In this document: positions 53,396-64,000 of the stretch, piece by piece | Numbering within the stretch: position 1 is the first letter of the stretch | Layout: each line of letters starts with the position of its first letter | Position numbers and translations under genes: made by a program | DNA from: Setoptus koraiensis | Taxonomy: Eukaryota; Arthropoda | NCBI GenBank assembly: GCA_048013815.1 | Contig: CM106586.1 | Span: 21,266,001-21,330,000 of the forward strand | Length of the DNA: 64,000 nt | Reading direction: 5' to 3' | Notes under the pieces: generated by a model | The model's database searches: none | Told to the model about the DNA's origin: nothing | The model's input: the letters and a program-made list of their open reading frames with translations, nothing else

Positions 53396-54466
53396 TATAG
53401 CACCGGCTGCACCTGTTAGCCCATGAATGGGCATGTCGGATAATTAATTGTCCTGCAACGGCGAGCACAAAACAATCGTTTGCGACGCGCCAGCACAACG
53501 GGATCACGCTGGGCCGATCGGCGCGCCCCCAAGCGGCCGTGCCAATTGAGTTTCGGTTGTGGTCGTCTCACAGCCATTAGCTGCGACGGGTCGGTCGGTC
53601 GGTCGGCCGTCTTGACGGGGCGCCGGCCACTTGAGCACTTTCGCTATAGGGCCACTGCCGTCGCCAAGTGAACACTTGCTGAGCCATGCGACGATTGACC
53701 GCCGTCCGTTCGTTCTGGTTCGTTTGGGCCCAACAGAATTGCCAGAGTGCTGCTAGAGTGGCGCCAGTGCGAGGCTGTGAGCTCTCTATTTCGTCGACGG
53801 GCCACGGGCCCGCCGCTGCTCGACGGCATCGGCCGGCCCCGATTGTGGCGCTGGGCGGTTTGCGAGCAAACTGTCGCCGACTGGCTGTAATTGGCTGCGA
53901 TTGGCTGCGCTGGGCCCGTCGTCGGTCGCGAGAGGCGCCCGACGACACTTTACCGTGCGCCATGGTGACGCGTCGTCTTGAGAGGCCGACTGGTCGCGTC
54001 TGGGCCCGTCTGATCGTCTGGCCTCGTCTGGTTTCGCCCGACTCGTTCGCTGCTGGAATCGCTGGCGGCCGCCAGACGCGCGCCCGACGGCAGCTTATTA
54101 ATCGAGCGGCGCGGCGAGGTCTCGAGTAGAGGTGCCGGCTGCTCTCGTGGCCGCTTGTCGCCCTCTTGGCTGGTTCCGTTTCTTTGCTCTCTTCAATATT
54201 GCTCGATATCCCTGCTGGCTGCTCTCACCAACTTTATATATATTTGTCGCTCCATATTCCGGCTGGCGACAGGAGCACACACACACACACACTGATGAAC
54301 ATGCATGTGGAAACAGGAAGCAGCGACATGCAGCGTGCGGCCGGCGCCGAAATGGGGCCCCGTTGGCGCGCCAATTGCCTTTGGGCAGTGTTGGCGGGGC
54401 GCGCGCGCGCTGGCGGTAATTTTATACTATAGCTCGCCGGCGATTGCAGCTCGTGGCGGGTTGCGG

Positions 54467-54497
54467 GCCAGTTATTGGCTGGCGCCCAATAACTGGC
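54467..54497. repeat. Perfect 12-bp hairpin, 7-base loop
   Basis: GCCAGTTATTGG, loop CTGGCGC, CCAATAACTGGC. First of three adjacent hairpins. Confidence 0.75.
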
Positions 54498-54524
54498 GCC
54501 GCCCACCGGGCCCAATTCATGAGC

Positions 54525-54549
54525 AACCCATGAGCAGCTCATGGGTAAC
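54525..54549. repeat. Short hairpin ACCCATGAG/CTCATGGGT
   Basis: Nine-bp perfect stem around a CAG loop; second of the three adjacent hairpins. Confidence 0.7.
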
Positions 54550-54596
54550 GCCGGCATCAGCCACTCAGCCTATATAGGCGAGTGGCTGATTCCGGC
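54550..54596. repeat. ~23-bp near-perfect palindrome
   Basis: GCCGG, ATCAGCCACTC and GCCTATA pair with TATAGGC, GAGTGGCTGAT and CCGGC, with one mismatch and one bulged base and essentially no loop. Third of the adjacent hairpins. Confidence 0.75.
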
Positions 54597-55747
54597 ACTG
54601 ACAACCGGGCCCCCATTTAGACCATTCGGACCGTTGGCACCAATTGGGCCGTTGCCACTGTTTGGCTGGCATTAGCGCGTGCCGGCGCCGGACCTGTCCG
54701 AGTCGCTTGTGCGCCCTATACTGGCTATTATGGGCGCCTACAAGAGGCGCATAATTGCACTGAGCCGCCGATAGGCCGCCGCTGATGCGCCGCCGATGCA
54801 TTAGCCGACGCGAGCCCGTTGAAAGCGCGAGCTCGATGCTGGCCTCGGCGGGGCCCCAATCAGGCCACTGCTGGCCGACAGCGAGCGCCGACAGCGTAAT
54901 TTGCATGGCCAGCACTGTTGTTGATGCAGCCAGATTGGTCTGGTGGCGCGCCAGCGGCCCAGCTCCGAACCGCTTGGCCGAGCCACCGGGGCCCCCGGAC
55001 GCTGATGCGAACAGGCTGGCCACAATCAGCGAGCTGGCCAAACTGTTCACATGGTCGCACAGTGTGATTTGAACTTTCGACTCGAAACTGTCGAGGGCTC
55101 GCCGTAGCGGATGAATTTATTGTCGTGTCGCATGTCGTGTCGCTTGTTGTAACTCGCGTGTCGCTCGTCGTATGTCGCATGTCGCGCATGTCGTGTGCCG
55201 TTTGTTGTGACGTAATTTGCACACACACACACACGCACACGCACGCACACGCTCTAATAGAAACAGCCCGCTCGTGTGCGTGCGTGTCGGTGTGTGCCGT
55301 TGTAAACGGCGTCGGTACAAACAATTCGCGCACAATTGCGTCCTCTACCGACAGTCTCATCATAGTGTGACGCGCGGCCCGACGGTCGGCGGCCCGACGG
55401 CGTGACGGGCCACGGGCCGGCCATTGGCTAACTGCGTCGACAGTCTTACTGGCTCACTCGCTGGCTGTCATCGGGCTCTGACGTAATGATGAGTCAGATG
55501 ATGGCTGACTGACTGGCTGACGGGCTGGCTGGCTGGCGCGTATCGACGGCCGTACACGCTTCACTTGTTCGGGCACGCGACACCAAATGCAATTGTTGTC
55601 GCGTTGTTTCTTCATTTGGCTCACACTGGCGCTGCCGACAACCACTACATTGGCAGCGCACTTTGTGCCCCTGGTGCATGCGAGCTAAAACACAAACAGT
55701 TGCACCACCACACAACAAACAAGCGATCGTCGGGCAACGGCCGATAG

Positions 55748-55773
55748 GTTCGGGCCGGGCCGGGCCGGGCCGG
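55748..55773. repeat. (GGGCC)n repeat
   Basis: Four to five GGGCC units ending at a GGCGCGCC. Confidence 0.75.
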
Positions 55774-55935
55774 CGCGCCGACATTGCGCAATATGGGGCC
55801 GACGCGGCATGCAAATTGTCGATTGCAAATTGATATGAATATGTCACAACTCGACTCGTCAACGGACAGGCCGGACAGTGACACCGTTGCACTGTTTGCT
55901 GCTGAGGCCAACGTGGGCGACATTGGCCACCACGC

Positions 55936-55960
55936 TGTACACACACACACACACACACTC
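55936..55960. repeat. (CA)n microsatellite
   Basis: About eleven CA units. Confidence 0.85.
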
Positions 55961-57834
55961 ACCACGATAAATGCGTTCACCACGTGCCATATGATTCGCG
56001 TATATATGACGTATATATGACGTACACACAGACTCGTGGCCAGCGACGGCGTGCACGTTCCAATGGCAATTGTCGTCATGATTACGTAATGTTGCCAGTT
56101 GCAACATGTTATGCTGGCTTCGATCAGCATCGGCACACAACGGGCGACATTGCGCACGGCGGCCACGTCGAGGGGCGTGCGCCGCTCCATTTACATAAGT
56201 AGTTGTGTTGTTATTGTTATTGGTCGCGACGCGGCGCCAATGTGACAATCAGCTCGCGGCCCCTTCAAGGGCCCCTCTGTGTGTCGCACATTGCATGCGA
56301 TTTGCTTGCAACGACACCAAATAGCACGACCAAATTGCCAGCCCCTCCCCCCTTTTGAGACGTCGCCAGCGTCTCACGAGTGGGCGCCCCCGATCAGTGG
56401 GCCCCAATCGTCCGCCTGCAGCCACTCGCCCGCTTGCAGCCGCTCGGCGAGTGGCCGAGATGGGGGCGCCGGAAACAGATTTGCTGCACAGTTGGCCAAG
56501 TGGCAGCCAAAGTCCGGCCGTCGCTCGGCCAGCGTATTTATTCGAGCCGGCCGGCGACGCGCACCACACTGCACTTGAGACTGCACTTTGGCCCGCGTGT
56601 GAGACACATCAGCGGGCCAAAGTGATACAAAGTCACCAAGTTTTTATTAATATTTATTATTTCAGCCGTCGGACGAGCCGCTGCCGCAGACAGAGCACTT
56701 GCGGGCCACTCTGGGCCGGGCCTGCGCGGCCATCGGGAGTCGGGATCCGTCGGTTGGAGCGCCAACTGACCCGGCTGGTTTTGCTGGTTCCATTAGCCGT
56801 GCGCCCTGCAAAACTAATGGCCAACTGAGCGCGGGCCGTATCGCACTCGCGAACGATTTCTCGCGTCGAACTCCGATGATCGAAGCGAGAGACACGAGAG
56901 AAATTTTAGGAATTTTTACAATCCTCTCGCTCCCTCTCCCTGTCGCTGTCGCACTGTCTCGTACTGTACAGCAACGGGGTCCGTTATAGTGCCGGTGCCA
57001 ACTCAAATAATGTTGTTGTTGTTGGCGTGGAATGGCTGCTGGCGAGTGAGTGTTTGTAGTGTTAAAGCAGCAAAAAGATAATAACCATGATCGGGCTTTT
57101 CATCAATAATAATCGGCCACTGCGCGTTGTTGTCCGTGCTGGTGCTCATACACACAAGTGAGGATCACACAAGTGCAAACACACACACCGCCACACTCGG
57201 GCTCCAAATGTCTGGCGAGTTTTCCAGCGAACCCGGCCAGCCATTTGGTCAACCGGCCCGCTCCGCTCCGCGCCGGCCCGGCCCGGCCAATGCGCCAATG
57301 AAGCCAGCGACGCCCGGTGCCAGCTTCCATTGGCCACAATGGCACCGGCCGGCGCTGCCGACGACAGGTAATGACAGTTGTCGGTGGCATTTGACCATTT
57401 GTATATTTGTGTGTTTGTTTGCTCGCGCTGTCGTCGCTGTCGCCGCTCATGTCCGCGGTGGCCGGCCGCTGGACACACGGTGTTGACTCGCTGCCACTAA
57501 CTGGCCTCGTCCGCTGCCGGCCCTTCTCGCGCCGGGCACAAGTGTCACTGCAGTGACGCTTTCACTGGGCCCGTCCGATAAACATAGGCAAACAATGGAC
57601 AGCGACAGACAGGCCGGCACCAAAGTTGCGCACTCCGGCGCTGGCCGCGCCGGCCGACCGGCACCGAGCGGCGCGGCCGGCGCTCGTTGGCCCTCGTTGG
57701 CCGCACCAGCCAGCCCGCCGCCCGGGGCCGGGGGGGTCGGCACGTAAATAAACACATGCCACGCATTCTATTGTGTGGCCGGCTTGAAATGCAAACCCAG
57801 CCGATCGGACGCCTCGTCTGCGCGAACCTGCGAG

Positions 57835-57960
57835 CGCTGCGAGCGCCGCGAACGCTTCGAACGCCGCGAACGCTTCGAACGCTTCGAGAGAATCGCCCGC
57901 AATTGTCGGCTCGTCGGGCGCTCGTCGGTCGCTCGTTGGTCGCTCGTTGGTCGCGAACGA
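57835..57960. repeat. Degenerate CGAACGCTT / TCGTTGGTCGC tandem repeats
   Basis: A 9-bp GAACGCTTC/GAACGCCGC unit repeats several times, followed by an 11-bp GCTCGTYGGTC unit. Confidence 0.7.
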
Positions 57961-58067
57961 GCAAAGCGAGAACTATAATAGAATGCGAGAATTGCGCGCG
58001 CAAACACACGAGCAAACAGCGGTTGCAAGTTGGAAAAGTGGCGACGATTAGCATACCTGCCACCCGC

Positions 58068-58190
58068 TTGTGCGAATACCTGTCGGTGGCCGATACCTGC
58101 CACCGTCGGCCACGGCTGCTGCGGCCGGCCAATACCTGTGCGAATACCTGTGCGAATGCCTGTGCGGATGCCTGTGCGAATACAGGTGAG
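58068..58190. repeat. 12-bp tandem repeat AATACCTGTGCG
   Basis: About six to eight units (AATACCTGTGCG, AATGCCTGTGCG, GATGCCTGTGCG). The repeat ends in ACAGGTG, an E-box (CAGGTG) half. Confidence 0.75.
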
Positions 58191-58354
58191 CGATAATCGG
58201 AGCTGCGAGGCGACGGGCCTATATTGATGGATCGATATCGGATGATCTGGCGCGCCAACCCGGACCGTGTAACTCCGACTAAATGCTCTACTGTCACTTC
58301 TGCTGCCCGATTTGGCGCAATTATTGCGCATCATTATCTCGTGATGGATATCCA

Positions 58355-58460
58355 CGGTGGCCAACGCTGGATATCCACGCACGCTGGATATCCACGCACG
58401 GCGAATACCCGCGCACGCCGAATATTCACGCACATACGCGCTGAATATTCATGTGCCGCA
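58355..58460. repeat. ~18-bp tandem repeat TGGATATCCACGCACGC
   Basis: Two to three exact units followed by degenerate CGAATATTCACGCAC forms; each unit holds a TGGATATCCA palindrome. Confidence 0.75.
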
Positions 58461-59959
58461 CCGGTGCATCGGTGCGCCAGATGAATATTGAGCAGTGCAG
58501 CACCGTTGGGAAACTAGTAACAAAATCACGGTAAATCACCGACTGGCCACTGTCGCCAGATCAAGACGGCGTGGGAACACGAGCGGGCCACAAGGCCACA
58601 GGCCCGCCGACAGGTGCCTGAGTGTTGCCTGGGTTACCTGAGTCACCTGTGTCCGCGCTGACTCACCACAGCTCAGGCTCACGAGTTGGCGGCGAGTTGG
58701 TGCATGCTGTTGCACAATGGCGGCTGCTTCACGCCGGCGGTTGTTGCTTGATTGTTGTTGCGCAACAGCAACAATTGTTTTTAGCTGGTGGCCGAAGGGT
58801 TGTTGTCGCTGGTGACGCAAGCAACAAGCTGCAACAGTTTGGCCGCCGGCACAAACAAACGGCGCCAAAGCAAAGATTAACGAGCAGCGGTCAGTTTGGT
58901 CAACGGCCACGTTAATGTTGGCGATGTTGCCGGCCAGTCTGGTGTGTGCAGTCTGGCCACATGAGGTGTCGCCAAGTGTCATGGATGAAGCAGTCACAAC
59001 ACAATTATATATTGTAAGTATGGTCGCAACAATCGTAGACAGGGTGGCCGCAATGGGCAGCGTGTGAACTGGGCGCTGGACGACGCGGCGCGGCCACGAT
59101 GACGCAAATGGGATGACATGTTAATTACGACAGTCAGGCAGGCAGGCAGGCAAAGACAAACAGACAACTGCTTGCGATCGGCGTCGCCGGCAACAACCAC
59201 TTCCGATTGGCGCTGGGTGTGTCCGGTGGCGCGGTTTGTTCCGGCGCGAGCGCTCCGCTGGCCGGTCAGTGTGTTTGTCGCGTCGATCGCTTGTTGCCGG
59301 TTGTTGCCGGTTGATGTGCGCGGGCCGCAATCAACAGTGACAGTGACATCACAATTTGACGCTTCCTCTGGCCGGAGCAGCCACGCTGACGCCTGCACGT
59401 GCTCGCGGGGCTGCCCTCGGTGGCGCTGCCCGCCGACTGGCTGGCCGGCCGGCCGGCCGACAGGTAATCGGTCAAGACGAGGTGTTGACGACGGCCGCTC
59501 GGCTGGCAATTATTGTCGGCCATTATTCATCTGGCCGGCGGTTGCAGCGTTGAGCGTCTGGCCGGCCGGCCGGCGTGCGGCGTTCGACAGGCTTCTTCGG
59601 CGCACTGCGACCAATGGATTGGATTATATTGGCAGTTTAGCGGCTGCCATGGTTAACGCGGAATCGGCGCTGCTTCGAACGCTCGATTCGCTCATTATCG
59701 CCATTGTCCCGCGCCGCGCGGTGCCGCGTCTGGTGCAGACCCGGTGCCGCCATGTTGTGCCCACAAACAAACAACAGATACAATACGACGAGATCTAATG
59801 TCGCCGAAGCGCACACACTCGCCGCTGGACAACTGGACACTAACAAATTGTAAATGGCCCGGCAGCGACAGAAAGACGCACAGACAGACAGAGAGACGTT
59901 AGCTGGCCTGGGCGCCAGTGTCGCCATTGTTGCCCTTTCGCGGCAACCCGCTCTCGGGC

Positions 59960-60118
59960 ACGCTCTCACCTGAGCTCACCTGGGCTCACCTGAGCCCACC
60001 TGAACTGGCCGCGCTGAGCCCACCTAAACTGGCCCGCGCTGAGCCCACCTAAACTGGCCCGAGCCGAGCCGATCCGATCCGAACTCACCTGTGCGCCGGC
60101 CGCGGCCACTATTCACCT
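59960..60118. repeat. Tandem CACCTG-containing repeat 3' of FoxA
   Basis: At least seven CACCT(G/A) motifs at 10-30 bp spacing inside repeated GAGCYCACCTRARCTGGCC units. CACCTG is the core site of Snail/Scratch-type zinc fingers and some bHLH factors. Binding is only a possibility. Confidence 0.6.
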
Positions 60119-60192
60119 GTGTGGCGGCGATTAGTGGCCGCGGCCGCTGCAGTGTTTTGCAGCGCCGCCGAAAGGAGCCAACGAGTTTACAA

Positions 60193-60198
60193 TTTATT
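60193..60198 (-). terminator. Candidate poly(A) signal of FoxA
   Basis: AATAAA on the minus strand, about 220 bases downstream of the FoxA stop; the first canonical hexamer seen in that direction. Confidence 0.45.
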
Positions 60199-60417
60199 AT
60201 CATTTTCGATCATCAATTCGACAGAGACTCGCACCAAAACGACACACGGACAGATTGTTATTACTATTGATATTATTATTATTATTCGTTCGTTCGTTCG
60301 TATTAGTATTAAACAGAATTATTGTTGTTGCTGTTGTTTGTGTTCCGTCGTCCTTCGTTTGTTGCCGCTGTTGCCACTAGTGGCAACAGTTTGTTTCTGG
60401 CGCTGCTAGCGACAATC

Positions 60418-62688
60418 TCAGACAGAATTGTTATTATTAGTGTTGTTGGCCAACGAGTTGCTGCTGCTGTTGCCGTTGCCGGCTATTGTTGTGTTGTTGT
60501 ATAGCCACTCCAATGGTTGTGTATGTTGTCCAATAGCGTATTGTGGTTGTCCAATACTGGCATAAGCGGCGGCCTGCTGGTGGTGCGGGTAACGGTTGTG
60601 CTGTGCTACGGCCGCCGCCGCAAACTGATAACCGGCCGGGTACTGATGATATTGAGCCGCTGCCGCAGCCGCAACCGGATGATACTGATGGTGCTGGTGG
60701 TACTGGCCGGCCGAGGCCGCGCCCGAGCTCGTTGTCTGTTGGGCGGCCGCGGCGCCCGCAACCCCGGCAGCGGCCGCATACTGCTGATGCTGTTGCTGCT
60801 GCTGGGCACTTGCTGCCGCTGCGGTGGCGCTGGCCGCGGCCACTGCCGCAACCGTTGACGTTGCGGCCCCAACTGCGCCCGGAGTCAACTGTGGCGAGAC
60901 CGCCGCCTGTTGATGTTCGGCCTGCTGCTGCTGTTGTTGTTGCAATAATAGTTGCTGCTGCTGTTGTGAATGTTGTTGTGAATGTTGTTGTTGTTGCTGC
61001 TGTTGCTGTTGTAAATGCTCAATTGCGTGTGATGGTAGTTGCTGTTGTTGTTGGTGGTGATGGTGGTTACTGTTGTTGTGATGGTGTGAATTGTGATGGT
61101 GGTGGTGATGTTGTGATAGAGCGGGCTGGAGATGCGCCGCCGCCGCTAATGATGCCGTCTGATGAATAGTAAGTTCCGTTGGTGAATGTTGAAGGTGATG
61201 TGACGTGGCCGTCTGCTGCTGCTGTTGCTGCTGTTGTTGTTGTTGTTGCTGTTGAGCCAATAACAGCTCTTGTTGTTGTTGTCTCAATGTGTGTGCCACA
61301 TCCAAATGATTCAGATGTGATGTTGGTGTTTGCACCTGTCCTGCTGTCTGTTGTTGGTGTTGTTGTTGCTGGTGTTGTTGCTGTTGAAGAAGATGCTGGG
61401 GTTGCTGTAGATGATGGTGGTGATGATGTTGTTGTTGTTGCTGTTGTAAATGTACATGCTGTTGTTGTTGTTGTTGTTGTTGCTGTTGTTGTTGTTGTTG
61501 GTGGTGATGATGTTGGTGGTGGAAGTGTTGTGGTTGATGATGCTGTAAATGTTGGTGTTGCTGATGGTGATGGCCCACATGATGAAGACCGGCCAAGCCA
61601 ACAGCTTGACCATTGTTACTGGCGCTCTGGCCAGTTGTGGATGAGGCCAGCGAGGCGCCAGTTGTGGTCACTTGTGATGTTACAGGTGATACGTTTGTTG
61701 ATGAGGTGTTTGTAGATGAGGATTGTGATTGATTTGATGATGTGTTTGATTGATTTGAGGTGGTAGAAGACGAATGTATCGTTCTGGTGCACATTGATTC
61801 GCGCTCATTTTTCGGTCTCTCACATTTAAATCTCTTTTGTCTACGCAAATAACATCCATTTTCAAACATATTACCAGATTCTGGATGCAATGTCCAAAAG
61901 GACCCTTTGCCTGGCTTGTCCGGCGTGCGGGGTATTTTAACAAAGCAATCATTGAATGACAACGAGTGCCTAATGGAGTTTTGCCAGCGTTGCTGATTGT
62001 TCCTATAAAAGGGATAAGCGTCCATTATGTAATGATATATATCGTTTAATGTGAGACATTGTGACGGCGAATCGTGTATGGCTTTATAGATTAAGCTAAT
62101 ATAGGACAAACTCGGTTTAGCCAATCCTGACCTCATGTTGTTGCCGGTCGATTGTTGTTGTTGTTGTTGTTGTTGTTGTGTTGCCGCCACTGTTGCTGGT
62201 GTTGTTGTTGTCGCCGGTGTTGATGCTGTTGTTGTTGCGATTGTTGTTGGTGTTGTAGCAATAGTTGGTGTTGTTGCCGTAGACAATGTGCTGCCTGTTG
62301 GTGTAAGAGATGGCTTTAATTCCAACGGTGTCAACGTTGATTGGTTGTTGTGATGCTGATGTTGAATGTTGTGGTGGTGGTGATGGTGGTGGTGGTGGCT
62401 GAGGAATTGTTGTTGTTGTTGTTGTTGTTGTTGATGATTAGTTGTTGTGGTTGTTGATTGGGCCGCCGCTGCTGCTGCTGCCACCGCTAATGCTGCCGCC
62501 GCTGCTGCCGTCGATTGCGCACTTGTGTTTACACTTGGTACTAACACCTGATGCTGATGTTGTATATGATGATGATGCAATTGCGATTGCTGTTGGTGTA
62601 GTTGCGAATGTTGTTGTTGTTGTTGATGCTGCTGCTGTTGGTGAGGATAGAGTTGATGTTGTTGTTGATGCAACATTAAATTGGTCAT
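60418..62688 (-). CDS. fkh: FoxA / fork head transcription factor
   Basis: A 756-residue single-exon protein with one forkhead DNA-binding domain at about residues 191-287. The recognition helix [16 protein letters not shown] and the wing sequences [19 protein letters not shown] and [15 protein letters not shown] identify FoxA, an endoderm and gut pioneer factor in animals. The domain's first strand and helix deviate from the usual KPPYSYISLITMAI: here it reads [14 protein letters not shown]. Flanking regions are dominated by Gln, His and Ala runs. I could not find the usual FoxA C-terminal transactivation motifs. ATG 62688 is the first Met; the upstream GT repeat lies ~18 bp away. Repeat length could vary between alleles. 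Confidence 0.93.
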   Translation of the reverse strand: MTNLMLHQQQHQLYPHQQQQHQQQQQHSQLHQQQSQLHHHHIQHQHQVLVPSVNTSAQSTAAAAAALAVAAAAAAAQSTTTTTNHQQQQQQQQQFLSHHHHHHHHHNIQHQHHNNQSTLTPLELKPSLTPTGSTLSTATTPTIATTPTTIATTTASTPATTTTPATVAATQQQQQQQQQSTGNNMRSGLAKPSLSYISLIYKAIHDSPSQCLTLNDIYHYIMDAYPFYRNNQQRWQNSIRHSLSFNDCFVKIPRTPDKPGKGSFWTLHPESGNMFENGCYLRRQKRFKCERPKNERESMCTRTIHSSSTTSNQSNTSSNQSQSSSTNTSSTNVSPVTSQVTTTGASLASSTTGQSASNNGQAVGLAGLHHVGHHHQQHQHLQHHQPQHFHHQHHHHQQQQQQQQQQQQQQHVHLQQQQQQHHHHHHLQQPQHLLQQQQHQQQQHQQQTAGQVQTPTSHLNHLDVAHTLRQQQQELLLAQQQQQQQQQQQQQQTATSHHLQHSPTELTIHQTASLAAAAHLQPALSQHHHHHHNSHHHNNSNHHHHQQQQQLPSHAIEHLQQQQQQQQQHSQQHSQQQQQLLLQQQQQQQAEHQQAAVSPQLTPGAVGAATSTVAAVAAASATAAAASAQQQQQHQQYAAAAGVAGAAAAQQTTSSGAASAGQYHQHHQYHPVAAAAAAQYHQYPAGYQFAAAAVAQHNRYPHHQQAAAYASIGQPQYAIGQHTQPLEWLYNNTTIAGNGNSSSNSLANNTNNNNSV

Positions 62689-62704
62689 GTTGTGTCCGCT
62701 ACTA

Positions 62705-62705
<1 letters not shown>

Positions 62706-62741
<36 letters not shown>
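62706..62741. repeat. (GT)18 microsatellite just upstream of FoxA start
   Basis: Dinucleotide run within the presumed FoxA 5' UTR, ~18 bp from the ATG. Confidence 0.9.
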
Positions 62742-62744
<3 letters not shown>

Positions 62745-63034
62745 TTGTTGTTGCCGCTAGTCGCGCTACTCACTAATTACCTACTACGGGCTGCCACCAA
62801 CTGCTGCTATCGATTGTGTCTAATTACTTGGTGGTGGTGCCGATCTAGACAAATACTCGTGTGTGTCAACTTGATCTCTCTCTCGCTCGCCGCTTTCTAT
62901 AACTTAACGCCAATTGTGTGATAATGCTGCAAAGGTCTATCTGAGACTGAGGCAAATAAACAATGAACAGTAAACAGTGACACTCTCCAGTTTGCCAGCA
63001 AGTCAGTCTAACATCCAGTCAACAGCAACAATCG

Positions 63035-63070
63035 CGACGACGACGACGACGACGACGACAACAACAACGA
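63035..63070. repeat. (CGA)n/(CAA)n microsatellite
   Basis: About eight CGA units followed by CAA units, upstream of FoxA. Confidence 0.8.
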
Positions 63071-63080
63071 CACCGCACAA

Positions 63081-63087
63081 TTTTATA
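63081..63087 (-). promoter_or_regulatory. Possible TATA box for FoxA
   Basis: TATAAAA on the minus strand about 395 bp before the FoxA ATG. It is a single motif match without an identified initiator, so weak. Confidence 0.25.
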
Positions 63088-63748
63088 CACCGATACGATG
63101 GCAAGTTTTGCGCATTGCGCATGCGCTCAACATTCAAATATTCAAATGAACGCTGCGCGTTGGCCCATTGGCGCTCGCTAGTGGCGCCATCTCGGGACAA
63201 CTGGGCAAGCGCGCCAGTGTCCGAAGCGTGCATGAGTCAGTTGTCAGTGCGTTGATCTGCGTATACGATAAATACGGTACATGATGATAATTTTACATAC
63301 TGTAGCTATTGCCAATTGGCAATTATCGCAAATAATGGTGAATAAACGATAATGATAAATAATAAACAACCGTTATCCGTTGCACTGTCTGGCGCAAACA
63401 CAGCGCCGGACATTGGTCGCAGCAGCGGTCGCAAACGACAAGCCTGCCAGCGACGAGCCTGCCAACGACAAGCCTGAAAGGGACGATTCTGAGAGAGGAG
63501 CACAATTGTGAAAGCGACAATCCTGAAAGAGATAGAGTCTCGAGAGTGTAATTAGAGTGTGACGCTCGGGCAACGTTGCCATTGGAGCAGTCCGGCCACC
63601 GTTGGACGGTTGGTGTAGATTTTTATCATTAACACTCTCGCAAATGCTGGCTAATCTCTAATCCAGGCTGGTGTCGTGCTGGCATGTTTGCCATTGTGTT
63701 TGTTGTGGCCAACAGGCGATTTTCGATCGCGCTCGGCCGTTATTTGCG

Positions 63749-63756
63749 GTTGTTGT

Positions 63757-63792
<36 letters not shown>
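63749..63792. repeat. (TTG/CTG)n trinucleotide tract
   Basis: Interrupted TTG/CTG repeat of about 14 triplets. Confidence 0.8.
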
Positions 63793-63793
<1 letters not shown>

Positions 63794-63907
63794 CAAGTTT
63801 CGACGTACCGTCGAGTAAATAAAACAGATTCACCAGTGTGTGACATATTGTGTGCAACAGCAAACAGTTGTCTGCGTGCTAGGTGAAACACTTGCTGTCG
63901 CGACAAT

Positions 63908-63942
63908 CGCTGAGATACAACGCGCCGTGTTGTATCTCAGCG
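63908..63942. repeat. Perfect 14-bp hairpin, 7-base loop
   Basis: CGCTGAGATACAAC, loop GCGCCGT, GTTGTATCTCAGCG; located ~1.2 kb upstream of FoxA. Confidence 0.75.
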
Positions 63943-64000
63943 CAAACAATTACTGTGGCCAAGCAATGGGCAGCAGCATCATGACAAAGCAGCGTCACAT

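Larger units (their letters stand above)
39500..60417. other. GC- and CpG-rich gene-poor domain 3' of FoxA
   Basis: About 21 kb with many open frames on all strands, as expected from high GC. None has a domain, family motif or coherent exon structure. It is filled with dinucleotide and trinucleotide repeats, short-period minisatellites and perfect hairpins, listed individually. The usual interpretation for such a desert beside a developmental transcription factor is cis-regulatory sequence, but this is an inference. Confidence 0.55.

Noticed and set aside
39500-60417. Dozens of long open frames on all strands in the GC-rich domain
   Set aside because: High GC depletes stop codons; no frame shows domain motifs, splice-linked continuation or coherent codon pattern.
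1-64000. tRNA, rRNA, CRISPR arrays, operons, virus-derived elements
   Set aside because: Looked for tRNA B-box-like sequence, regular spaced direct repeats and reverse-transcriptase, integrase or capsid-like frames; none was convincing.

Overview
The window looks like part of a compact arthropod nuclear genome. Small chelicerates such as mites are my best guess, but nothing in the sequence fixes the species. The gene set is animal: RagA, TAF4, a roquin-like RING protein, two LSM14 copies, a KIAA1143 homologue, a kainate-type glutamate receptor, a PPM1-type PP2C, YJU2, SNX3/12, PPP4R2, an SLC35A (senju-like) sugar transporter, a class II photolyase and a FoxA/fork head factor. Genes are packed closely, often convergent with almost no space between them. 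Many are single-exon. All eight coding introns I could place are 89-98 bp.

Layout. Positions 1-4.8 kb hold a tandem array of a small secreted protein family that I do not recognise (three complete copies and one cut by the window edge). Positions 5.1-19 kb hold RagA(-), TAF4(+), a short roquin(-), two head-to-head LSM14 genes inside a ~2.2 kb inverted duplication, KIAA1143(+) and an unrecognised multi-CUE gene(-). Positions 19.4-28.1 kb hold the glutamate receptor(+), PP2C(-), YJU2(-), SNX3(+) and PPP4R2(-). Positions 28.1-33.4 kb hold gene relics, a FLYWCH/MULE transposase-like gene and the sugar transporter. Photolyase lies at 35.4-37.3 kb. From about 39 kb the base composition shifts to GC-rich, CpG-rich sequence with microsatellites, minisatellites and perfect hairpins and no convincing gene, until a single-exon FoxA gene at 60.4-62.7 kb.

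The most striking theme is rearrangement that leaves duplicated flanks. (i) The LSM14 inverted duplication reaches exactly to the starts of the next genes on each side, so roquin and KIAA1143 share homologous 5' leaders, including a 5'-UTR intron. (ii) A second inverted duplication lies upstream of both TAF4 and PP2C, bracketing the 17 kb between them. (iii) A direct segmental duplication of YJU2-SNX3-PPP4R2-transporter has resolved by reciprocal loss: the left copy kept YJU2, SNX3 and PPP4R2, and the right copy kept the transporter, with relics of the lost partners still readable.

The genes are mostly unrelated housekeeping functions: mTORC1 signalling (RagA), TFIID (TAF4), mRNA control (LSM14, roquin), splicing (YJU2), phosphatases (PP2C, PPP4R2), endosomal sorting (SNX3), Golgi glycosylation (transporter) and DNA repair (photolyase). 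No operon or pathway cluster is apparent. All statements come from reading the sequence; no searches were run.
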